The notes below the pieces were generated by a model. The model saw only the letters and a list, made by a program, of their open reading frames with translations, was not told where the DNA came from and ran no database searches. From Microbacterium mangrovi (GTDB taxonomy: Bacteria > Actinomycetota > Actinomycetes > Actinomycetales > Microbacteriaceae), in NCBI RefSeq assembly GCF_000802305.1, contig NZ_JTDK01000006.1:558001-622000 (forward strand): a DNA stretch of 64,000 nt, in the 5' to 3' direction. The translations under genes and the position numbers were made by a program. This document shows positions 57,667-64,000 of the stretch, one piece after another. The first letter of the stretch is position 1. Each line of letters begins with the position of its first letter.

Positions 57667-58131
57667 ATGTCAGTCATCGAGATCCGCCCCGACGACCTCA
57701 CCGGTCACGCGACCCGTGCGCTCATCACCGCGCACCTGGACGCGATGCACGCCGACACCCCGGCCGAGAGCGTCCACGCGCTCGGGCTGGACGAGCTCGC
57801 CCAGCCCTCGATCACGGTCTGGTCGGCGTGGTCCCGGGGCGAGCTCGCCGGCGTCGCCGCGCTGAAAGAGCTCGAATCCCATCGTGGCGAGATCAAGTCG
57901 ATGCGCGTGCGCGACTCCTTCCGCGGCGAAGGGGTCGGGCGTGCGCTGCTCCAGCATCTGATCGAGGTCGCGAAGGAGCGCCGGATGACCAGCCTGTGGC
58001 TGGAGACCGGGACCACGGACGACTTCGTCGCAGCACGGCACCTCTACGAGCGCGCCGGGTTCATCGAGTGCGGCCCCTTCGAGGGCTACGTCGCCGACCC
58101 GCTGTCGATCTTCATGCGCCGCCTCATCTGA
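57667..58131 (+). CDS. GNAT-family N-acetyltransferase
   Basis: A 154-residue GNAT: EIKSMRVRDSFRGEGVGRALLQHL holds the acetyl-CoA loop RGEGVG near residue 92, and ARHLYERAGFIECGPF the end of the fold. It should move acetyl from acetyl-CoA to an unknown amine. ATG 57667 lies seven bases after GATGAT, so it may be leaderless. It overlaps the end of the convergent ispDF gene by eight bases. Confidence 0.9.
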   Translation: MSVIEIRPDDLTGHATRALITAHLDAMHADTPAESVHALGLDELAQPSITVWSAWSRGELAGVAALKELESHRGEIKSMRVRDSFRGEGVGRALLQHLIEVAKERRMTSLWLETGTTDDFVAARHLYERAGFIECGPFEGYVADPLSIFMRRLI

Positions 58132-59344
58132 CGGGGACGACGAGTGCGACGGCGGTGGCCGAGACGCCCTCGCTGCGGCCGGTGAAGCCGAGGCCGTCGG
58201 TCGTGGTCGCGCCCACCGTCACCGGCGCGCCGAGCGCGGCGGACAGCACCCGCTCGGCCTCGTGACGCCGCGGCGCGAAGCGCGGGCGGTTCGCCTGCAC
58301 CTGGACGGTGACGTTGCCGACCGCCCACCCCGCTTCGCGGACGAGCTCCGCGGTGCGCCGCAGGAAGGCGTCGGCATGGGCACCGGCGAACTCCGGGCGC
58401 GCCGTGCCGAAGTGGGTGCCGATGTCGCCCAGCCCCGCGGCGGAGAGCGCGGCGTCGACGATCGCGTGCGCGACGGCATCTCCGTCCGAGTGCCCGGCGA
58501 GGGCCGGCTCCCCCGGCCACTCCAGACCCGCCAGCCAGAGAGTGCCGGCGCCGCCGAAGGCGTGCACGTCGGTGCCGATGCCCACCCGGGGCTGAGCGTG
58601 CGGCACAGCCGGCTCGTCGTTCCGTGCGCTGATCGCCCGCGTCGGCTCGCCGCCGTCCGCGACGAGCCGTGCGGCGCGCTCGAGATCGGCGGGCGTCGTG
58701 ATCTTGAACGCGCGCTCGTCGCCGCGGACGGTGTCGACGCGATGCCCGGCCGCCGCCACCAGGGCCGCGTCGTCGGTGTACTCGTCGTCGGCCACGCGAT
58801 AGGCGGTCTCCAGGACGTCCCGGCGGAACCCCTGCGGGGTCTGGGCCGCGGCGAGTTCGTCGCGATCGACCGCGCCGGCGACGACGCCGCCCGAGACCCG
58901 CTTCAGGGTGTCGACGACCGGCAGCACGGGCACGACGGCGGCGCTCCCCGCCGCCACGGCGGCGACGATGCGTTCGAAGACGTCGGCGGGCGTCAGAGCG
59001 CGCGCGGCGTCGTGCACGAGCACGATCTCGACGTCGCCCCAGAGGGCGGCGAGTCCGGCGGCGACGGATGCCTGCCTGCTCGCGCCGCCGGTCACCACCG
59101 TCACCAGGTCGGCACGGTCGGGTGCGGCATCCCGAGCCTCCGTGAGCGCCTCGCCCTCGTGACCCGCGGGCGCGACCACGACGACCTGCGCCGACGGCGC
59201 CGCGAACACGTTGCCGAGCGCGCGGTGCAGGATGCTGCGCGCACCGATCCCGACGAGGGCCTTCGGTGCTCCCGCACCCAGCCGGGTGCCGGAGCCCGCG
59301 GCCACGACGATGATCGCGATTCGTGGGACGGGAGTGATGCTCAC
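58124..59344 (-). CDS. ispDF: bifunctional MEP cytidylyltransferase / cyclodiphosphate synthase
   Basis: A 406-residue fusion. Residues 1-230 are IspD (VAAGSGTRLGAGAPKAL; VHDAARAL; DTLKRV); residues 250-406 are IspF (GIGTDVHAFGG; GHSDGDAVAHAIVDA; TVQVQANRPR). It performs steps three and five of the non-mevalonate isoprenoid pathway. IspE, which acts between them, is not in the window. CarD follows upstream on the same strand after about 60 bases; co-transcription with carD is the common actinobacterial order. Confidence 0.95.
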   Translation of the reverse strand: MSITPVPRIAIIVVAAGSGTRLGAGAPKALVGIGARSILHRALGNVFAAPSAQVVVVAPAGHEGEALTEARDAAPDRADLVTVVTGGASRQASVAAGLAALWGDVEIVLVHDAARALTPADVFERIVAAVAAGSAAVVPVLPVVDTLKRVSGGVVAGAVDRDELAAAQTPQGFRRDVLETAYRVADDEYTDDAALVAAAGHRVDTVRGDERAFKITTPADLERAARLVADGGEPTRAISARNDEPAVPHAQPRVGIGTDVHAFGGAGTLWLAGLEWPGEPALAGHSDGDAVAHAIVDAALSAAGLGDIGTHFGTARPEFAGAHADAFLRRTAELVREAGWAVGNVTVQVQANRPRFAPRRHEAERVLSAALGAPVTVGATTTDGLGFTGRSEGVSATAVALVVPVR

Positions 59345-59405
59345 GCCACGAGATTACCCGGATGCCGCGAGCGCCATGCGCCTGCGGCGGAGCCGGAAGG
59401 GAGGC

Positions 59406-59888
59406 TCAGGAAGCGAGGACCTCGTCGAGCACGAGCGATGCCTGCTCTTCGTCGGTCTTCTCGGCCAGGGCCAGCTCGGAGACGAGGATCTGACGGGCCT
59501 TCGCCAGCATCCGCTTCTCACCCGCGGACAGGCCGCGGTCCTGGTCTCGGCGCCAGAGGTCGCGGACGACCTCGCTGACCTTGATCACGTCTCCCGACGC
59601 GAGCTTCTCGAGGTTCGCCTTGTAGCGGCGCGACCAGTTGGTCGGCTCCTCGGTGAAGGGTGCGCGAAGCACCTCGAAGACGCGATCGAGTCCCTCTTTG
59701 CCAATGACGTCTCGGACGCCGACCAGGTCGACGTTCTCGGCAGGGACCTCGATGATGAGATCGCCCTGCGTGACGTTGAGCTTCAGGTACTTCTTGGTCT
59801 CGCCCTTGATGACCCGTTCTTTGACCTCGATGATCGTTGCGGCCCCGTGGTGCGGATAGACGACCGTCTCGCCAACCTCAAAAAGCAT
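59406..59888 (-). CDS. carD: CarD-family RNA polymerase-binding regulator
   Basis: A 160-residue CarD. The N-terminal RNA polymerase interaction domain ([36 protein letters not shown]) is followed by the helical DNA-binding domain with the conserved Trp in NWSRRYK. It stabilises open promoter complexes, chiefly at rRNA promoters. ATG 59888 has AAAGGA at good spacing; the longer reading from 59909 crosses this site. TGGTATTCT, an extended -10, lies upstream. The gene is nearly always essential in actinobacteria. Confidence 0.96.
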   Translation of the reverse strand: MLFEVGETVVYPHHGAATIIEVKERVIKGETKKYLKLNVTQGDLIIEVPAENVDLVGVRDVIGKEGLDRVFEVLRAPFTEEPTNWSRRYKANLEKLASGDVIKVSEVVRDLWRRDQDRGLSAGEKRMLAKARQILVSELALAEKTDEEQASLVLDEVLAS

Positions 59889-59913
59889 GCAGTTAAGTCC
59901 TTTCGGCAAACTC

Positions 59914-59922
59914 TAGAATACC
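59914..59922 (-). promoter_or_regulatory. extended -10 promoter of carD
   Basis: Read on the minus strand, TGGTATTCT is an extended -10 box (TG-N plus TATTCT) about 27-35 bases before the carD ATG. No convincing -35 box is present, as is common when the extension is used. Confidence 0.5.
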
Positions 59923-60033
59923 ACAGCCGCGATGCACTAAGGTTCGCCGCCCGCCCCCTGGGCCGTGCCACATGACGCGTGCCGGACCCCATAGAATGCA
60001 AAGGACAATCACGCCGTCCCTGCAGGAGGAACA

Positions 60034-60558
60034 GTGAAATCGCGTCTCGTCGCAGCCGTCGCCCTGGGCGCCGCCGTCATGCTCGGCACCAGCGGGTGCG
60101 CCATGACCGCCCCTCAGGCCACGCTGATCCCCTACTCGCCGGCCGATGGGCTCAACATCCCCGACCACGGGGCTCCGGTGCTCATCCGCAACGCTCTGGT
60201 GATCACCGACACCGGCGAGACGGGAAACCTGGTCGCGGCGGTCATCAACCCGACCGACCAGCCCGAGACGCTGACGATCCAGCTCGGCGAGGGCTCCACG
60301 GCGAACTCGCTCACCCTCGACGTGCCGGCCAACACGGTCAAGAGCCTCGGCGCCAACGCCGAGCCGCTGCGCCTCGACGGCCTCGGCGCACGTCCCGGCT
60401 CGACCGTCGCGATCTCGTTCCAGTCGGGCAGCGCCGCACCCGTCGTCGCCGAGGTGCCCGTGCTCAACGACAACGAGGGCTACTACAGCGGCCTCGTGCC
60501 GACCCCGCAGGTCACCCCGACCGGCATCGCCACGCCGGGAGCGACCCCGACCCCGTGA
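60034..60558 (+). CDS. putative lipoprotein of unknown function
   Basis: A 174-residue protein with a signal peptide and lipobox TSGC (Cys 22), then a beta-rich domain and a Pro/Thr-rich tail. It looks like a small copper-chaperone-like or surface beta-sandwich domain, but I see no metal ligands and make no call. GTG 60034 has GGAGGAACA upstream and TAGAAT at 59992-59997. It is divergent from carD and convergent with the response regulator gene. Confidence 0.82.
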   Translation: MKSRLVAAVALGAAVMLGTSGCAMTAPQATLIPYSPADGLNIPDHGAPVLIRNALVITDTGETGNLVAAVINPTDQPETLTIQLGEGSTANSLTLDVPANTVKSLGANAEPLRLDGLGARPGSTVAISFQSGSAAPVVAEVPVLNDNEGYYSGLVPTPQVTPTGIATPGATPTP

Positions 60559-60570
60559 CACTCTGAACGC

Positions 60571-60608
60571 GACGAAGCGCCCGGCTCGATCGAGCCGGGC
60601 GCTTCGTC
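60571..60608. terminator. bidirectional terminator palindrome
   Basis: A perfect 38-base palindrome (19-base arms, no separate loop) lies between the convergent lipoprotein and regX3-like genes. It has no T-run on either side. It would end both transcripts. Confidence 0.75.
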
Positions 60609-60622
60609 GTGCGGGCCGTCCC

Positions 60623-61306
60623 TCAGTCCTCGAAGCGGTAGCCGAGACCGCGCACCGTGACGACCATCGTCGGCTCGGCGGGGTTCTCCTCGATCCGGGA
60701 GCGGATGCGCTTGATGTGGACGTCGAGCGTCTTGGTGTCGCCGAAGTAGTCGGCGCCCCACACGCGGTCGATGAGCTGTCCGCGGGTGAGGACCCGGCCG
60801 GCGTTGCGCATGAGGACCTCCAGGAGCTCGAACTCCTTCAGCGGCATCGAGATCTCCTCGCCGCCCACCGTCACGGCGTGCCGGTCCGCATCGAGCGTCA
60901 CGCGCCCCGCGCGCAGCACGTCCGGTTCCAGCTCCTCCTCCGCGACCTCCGCCCGACGGAGCACGGCGCGCATGCGCGCCAGCAGCTCGCGGGTCGAGTA
61001 CGGCTTGGTCAGGTAGTCATCGGCGCCGAGCTCCAGCCCCACCACGATGTCGATCTCGGAGTCCTTCGCCGTCAGCATGACGATGGGCACCTTCGAGATC
61101 GCGCGGATCTGCCGGCACACCTCCGTGCCCGGCATCCCCGGGAGCATCAGGTCGAGCAGGATGATGTCCGCGCCCTCGGCGCGGAACACGCGCAGGGCCT
61201 CGTTGCCATCCTCGACGACACGCGTCTGGAATCCTTCATGGCGCAGCAGGAAGGCGAGGGGCTCGGCGAGATCCGGCTCGTCCTCGACGATCAGCACCTG
61301 GGTCAT
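60623..61306 (-). CDS. regX3: phosphate-type response regulator (RegX3-like)
   Basis: A 227-residue OmpR-type regulator: receiver with EDE near residue 9, phospho-acceptor Asp in IILLDLMLPGM (about residue 52), Lys in LTKPYS, and a winged helix ending in TVRGLGYRFED. The sequence, its kinase and the divergent phoU match SenX3-RegX3 of mycobacteria. It should bind the three-unit PHO box at 62576. ATG 61306 lies two bases after the kinase stop, so the genes are coupled. Confidence 0.93.
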   Translation of the reverse strand: MTQVLIVEDEPDLAEPLAFLLRHEGFQTRVVEDGNEALRVFRAEGADIILLDLMLPGMPGTEVCRQIRAISKVPIVMLTAKDSEIDIVVGLELGADDYLTKPYSTRELLARMRAVLRRAEVAEEELEPDVLRAGRVTLDADRHAVTVGGEEISMPLKEFELLEVLMRNAGRVLTRGQLIDRVWGADYFGDTKTLDVHIKRIRSRIEENPAEPTMVVTVRGLGYRFED

Positions 61307-61308
61307 CG

Positions 61309-62505
61309 TCACTCTCCAAGGGTCGTGCGTTCGGGTTTGGGCTTCTTGGTCTTCTTCGCCTGCTTCGGCTTCTTCGCCACAGGAGCCACGCGCGGCAGGC
61401 GGATGGTGAACGTCGCCCCGCGGCCCGGCTTCGACCACAGCCGAACCTCGCCGCCGTGGCGCTGCACGGCGTGCTTCACGATCGACAGGCCGAGGCCGGT
61501 GCCGCCGGTGCGGCGCGAACGCGCCTGATCCGAGCGGTAGAACCGCTCGAAGATTCGCTCCTGGTCGGCGGGCGCGATGCCTTCGCCCCGGTCGGTCACC
61601 GTGATCTCCACGGCGGTGTCGGCATCCTTCACGCCGATCCCGACGCTGGAGCCGGCCGGCGAGTGGGCGACGGCGTTGGAGACGAGGTTGCCGACGGCGT
61701 CGACGAGCACCCGGGCGTCGCCCGGAACGCGCAGACCCGTCGCCCCGCCGACGACGAGCCGCACGTCGGCGGCGTCGGCGGTCACGGAGTTGTTCGCCAC
61801 GGCGGCGGCCACCACCTCGTCGATGGACACGTCGGTGATGCGCATGGCCTCGTCGACGCCCTGGAGCCGGGAGAGGTTCATCACGCGATCGGTGAGCGCG
61901 ACCAGCCGATCGGTCTCGGTCTGCAGGCGCGCCCCGAAGGAGCGCACCTGGTCGGCGTCGTCGGCGGCCGCCTGGATCGCCTCCGTGAGGAGGCTGATCG
62001 AGGCCACCGGGGTCTTCAGCTCGTGACTCGTGTTCGCGACGAAGTCGCGGCGCATCTGCTCCATGCGCTCGATGGCCGTGATGTCGCGCATGAGCAGAAG
62101 GACGAGGCGCGGGGTGATCTCGCGCGCGATCACGGTCACGGTCCGCTCCTCGACCGGAGGCACCGTGCGCCGCAGCGTGAGGGTCACCCCGCCATCCGAG
62201 GCGGTGCCGCTGCGCGCCCCGCGCGCCAGTGCGCGCAGCTCGGGGATGGGCACGGATGCACCGTCGGTGATGCCGAACACGGCCGCTGCCGGCGACGACG
62301 CGACGACCGTGACAGAGGCGTCGACGACCACCGCCGGCTCGTCCAGCGCGGCCAGCATCGCGGCTGCGCTGTCGGAGAGCCGCGGCGACACCTCCTCGCG
62401 CGCACGGTCACGGGCGCGATACGCTGCGACGGTCACCATGGCGCCCGCGATGCCGAGGATGAGCCCGACCAGCAGCGACAGCAACGCAAGCTGGGGGGTG
62501 TGCAT
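61309..62505 (-). CDS. senX3: phosphate sensor histidine kinase (SenX3-like)
   Basis: A 398-residue kinase: one membrane segment near the N-terminus (SLLVGLILGIAGAMVTVAAY), a PAS-like domain (about 45-140), the H box FVANTSHELKTPVASIS with His near residue 170, and ATP-binding motifs NLVSNAVAHSP, DRGEGIA and GGTGLGLSIV. A Lys/Pro-rich tail (about 375-398) follows. Like SenX3 and PhoR it has hardly any outer domain and probably senses phosphate through PhoU and the Pst transporter. Confidence 0.93.
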   Translation of the reverse strand: MHTPQLALLSLLVGLILGIAGAMVTVAAYRARDRAREEVSPRLSDSAAAMLAALDEPAVVVDASVTVVASSPAAAVFGITDGASVPIPELRALARGARSGTASDGGVTLTLRRTVPPVEERTVTVIAREITPRLVLLLMRDITAIERMEQMRRDFVANTSHELKTPVASISLLTEAIQAAADDADQVRSFGARLQTETDRLVALTDRVMNLSRLQGVDEAMRITDVSIDEVVAAAVANNSVTADAADVRLVVGGATGLRVPGDARVLVDAVGNLVSNAVAHSPAGSSVGIGVKDADTAVEITVTDRGEGIAPADQERIFERFYRSDQARSRRTGGTGLGLSIVKHAVQRHGGEVRLWSKPGRGATFTIRLPRVAPVAKKPKQAKKTKKPKPERTTLGE

Positions 62506-62575
62506 GTCACCAGCGTAGGGGCGTCACGAACGTGCATCGGACGGAAATCCCGGAGACGACCCGCCGAGGACGACT

Positions 62576-62608
62576 GTTCACCGAGTCGGCACCATTCGTT
62601 AACCTGGC
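62576..62608. promoter_or_regulatory. three-unit PHO box between senX3 and phoU
   Basis: GTTCACC-gagt, CGGCACC-attc and GTTAACC-tggc follow each other at exact 11-base intervals, the direct-repeat form of PhoP/RegX3 sites in actinobacteria. TTCAAT at 62614-62619 could be the -10 box of phoU just downstream. Confidence 0.85.
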
Positions 62609-62658
62609 GCCTGTTCAATGCCAGTGACCCCGAACCGGAAACAGGAGTGGTGCATTCG

Positions 62659-63327
62659 ATGCGCGAAGTCTTCCACCAGTCTCTCGAAGACGTCCAGACG
62701 CGACTCGTCGAGATCGCCGAGCTCGTGACGATCGCGATCGAGAAGGCGACGACCGCGTTCGGCACGAGCGACGTCGAACTCGCCGAAGAGGTGATCGACG
62801 CCGACAGCGTGATCGACGAGCGCGCCAACCAGCTCGACGAGCTCGCGATCGAGATCCTCGCCCGCCAGCAGCCGGTCGCACGGGATCTGCGCATCGTCGT
62901 GACCGCCCTGCGCGTGAGCGCGTCGCTGGAGCGGATGGGCGACATCGCCGAGCACATCGCCCAGCTGACCCGCATGCGCTACCCGGAGCGGGCCATCCCC
63001 AAGGGGCTGAAGTCGACCTTCACGAAGATGGGCGAGCTGGATGTCGAGGTCGCCCGCGTGCTGACCGACCTGCTGCGCACCCAGGACCTCACCCTCGCCG
63101 ACGCGATCCGCAACGCCGACGACGACATCGACGAGCTGCACGCGACCGTGTTCGAGAAGGTGCTCAGCGACAGCTGGCGCGGTGAGGCGGCGGCAACGGT
63201 GGATGCCACCCTCGCCAGCCGCTATCACGAGCGCTTCGCCGACCACGCCGTGTCGGTCGCGAAGAAGGTCGTGTACCTCGCGACGGGCGACTGGAACGCG
63301 GACACCGAGTTCGAGCCGCTCCAGTAG
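62659..63327 (+). CDS. phoU: phosphate signalling regulator PhoU
   Basis: A 222-residue all-helical protein with two PhoU repeats (metal-binding acidic motifs in EEVIDADSVIDERANQ and DAIRNADDDIDELHAT). It links the Pst transporter to the kinase and keeps the Pho response off when phosphate is plentiful. ATG 62659 is chosen over GTG 62650, which would sit too near AGGAG. It is divergent from senX3-regX3 and has a PHO box upstream, so it is probably in a feedback loop with them. Confidence 0.95.
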   Translation: MREVFHQSLEDVQTRLVEIAELVTIAIEKATTAFGTSDVELAEEVIDADSVIDERANQLDELAIEILARQQPVARDLRIVVTALRVSASLERMGDIAEHIAQLTRMRYPERAIPKGLKSTFTKMGELDVEVARVLTDLLRTQDLTLADAIRNADDDIDELHATVFEKVLSDSWRGEAAATVDATLASRYHERFADHAVSVAKKVVYLATGDWNADTEFEPLQ

Positions 63328-63361
63328 AGCCGCCGCTCGCGGGCCGAGGCCCGCTCAGACC

Positions 63362-63400
63362 ACGAAGAGGATGCCGCAGGGGGTGCGGCATCCTCTTCGT
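63362..63400. terminator. bidirectional terminator between phoU and gpmA
   Basis: A perfect 17-base stem (63362-63378 with 63384-63400, loop GGGGG) between the convergent genes. It has no T-run. Confidence 0.75.
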
Positions 63401-63417
63401 TCGTGCGGGGTCGTGCG

Positions 63418-64000
63418 CTACTTCTTGGCGCCCTGCGCGGCCACGGCGGCGGCACCGGCGGCGGCCGCCTCGGGGTCGAGGTACTCCCCGGGCCCGAGCG
63501 GCTGCAGGTTCTCGTCGAGCCGGTACACCAGCGGGATGCCGGTGGGGATGTTCAGCTCGGCGATGTCGGCGTCGCTGATGCCGTCGAGGTGCTTGACGAG
63601 ACCGCGCAGGGAGTTGCCGTGCGCGGTGACGAGCACCGTCTTGCCCGCCTGCAGGTCGGGGACGATGTCGCTGTGCCAGTACGGCAGCATGCGGTCGATG
63701 ACGAGGCTGAGCGACTCGGTGCGCGGGATCTCGCCGTCGATCCCCGCGTAGCGGGGGTCGTTCACCTGGCTGAACTCGGAGGCGTCGTCGAGCGGGGGCG
63801 GCGGCACGTCGAAGGAGCGGCGCCACAGCATGAACTGTTCGCCTCCGAACTCCTCGAGGGTCTGCGCCTTGTCCTTGCCCTGCAGCGCACCGTAGTGGCG
63901 CTCGTTCAGGCGCCAGGAGCGCTTCACCGGGATCCACAGGCGGTCGGCGGCATCCAGCGCGATGTCCGCGGTCTGGATGGCGCGGCTGAGGACCGAGGTG
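63418..64000 (-). CDS. gpmA: 2,3-bisphosphoglycerate-dependent phosphoglycerate mutase, partial
   Basis: The frame is open to the right edge, so the N-terminus with the catalytic RHG motif lies outside. The 194 visible codons show [20 protein letters not shown], the substrate loop [16 protein letters not shown], the catalytic [14 protein letters not shown] and [19 protein letters not shown], all typical of GpmA. It interconverts 3- and 2-phosphoglycerate in glycolysis. A GTG at 63927 is internal and not the start. The Ala-rich C-terminus is usual in actinobacteria. Confidence 0.95.
   Translation of the reverse strand, partial: TSVLSRAIQTADIALDAADRLWIPVKRSWRLNERHYGALQGKDKAQTLEEFGGEQFMLWRRSFDVPPPPLDDASEFSQVNDPRYAGIDGEIPRTESLSLVIDRMLPYWHSDIVPDLQAGKTVLVTAHGNSLRGLVKHLDGISDADIAELNIPTGIPLVYRLDENLQPLGPGEYLDPEAAAAGAAAVAAQGAKK

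Overview
The window is chromosomal DNA of a high-GC Gram-positive bacterium, most likely Microbacterium or a close relative in the Microbacteriaceae. The evidence is the strong GC bias, the gene content (CarD, DUF3263, DUF3027, DUF2332, DUF4032 and the small DUF7882 protein), an IspD-IspF fusion, an imuA-imuB-dnaE2 mutasome, many leaderless -10/ATG arrangements, and the very frequent heptamer GGATGCC/GGCATCC. I see no insertion sequence, prophage, CRISPR array, rRNA or replication origin. One tRNA gene (Thr, anticodon TGT) is present, and 64 protein genes are called, one of them cut by the right edge.

Layout. 0.1-4.4 kb: membrane protein, NarL-type two-component pair, CGNR zinc-finger regulator and divergent EamA exporter. 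4.4-13.3 kb: carbohydrate block with a ROK sugar kinase, a divergent ROK repressor and two complete ABC importer sets (lipoprotein plus two permeases each) with no ATPase; the only fitting ATPase, an MsmX/UgpC homologue, lies at 51.9 kb beside a DUF4032 gene. 13.3-19.1 kb: SOS mutasome imuA-imuB-dnaE2 with a perfect LexA-type box. 19.3-21.1 kb: M23 peptidase and DtxR-type regulator. 21.2-26.4 kb: N-acetylglucosamine catabolism (DasR-like regulator, two dre-like operators, MFS carrier, GlcNAc kinase, NagB, NagA), followed by SerC. 27.6-32.4 kb: DUF3027, cold-shock protein, small membrane protein and an XPB-type helicase pair. 32.4-36.6 kb: FAD monooxygenase, membrane protein and TetR regulator with a double operator, secreted 5'-nucleotidase.

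36.8-40.9 kb holds the least explained unit: four genes joined by stop/start overlaps (folE, an FAD/NAD oxidoreductase, a FolP2-type DHPS paralogue, a stand-alone RibD-C/DHFR-fold reductase) opposite a cysteine-rich HTH regulator. It looks like a dedicated redox-controlled pterin pathway and is my best candidate for an undescribed system.

41-54 kb: DUF389 protein, OmpR-type two-component pair (the kinase appears to start at CTG and carries a Pro-rich insertion), lone WXG100 protein, groEL with two CIRCE-type repeats, MsrB, tRNA-Thr, a DUF11-like membrane protein, a DsbA-like protein without CxxC, the shared ABC ATPase and DUF4032. 54-64 kb: core genes rlmB, cysS, ispDF and carD, then regX3-senX3 divergent from phoU with a three-unit PHO box between them, and gpmA running off the right edge.

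Starts were chosen from ribosome-binding sites, -10 boxes and family alignment by eye. Family names come from recognised motifs; no database search was run.
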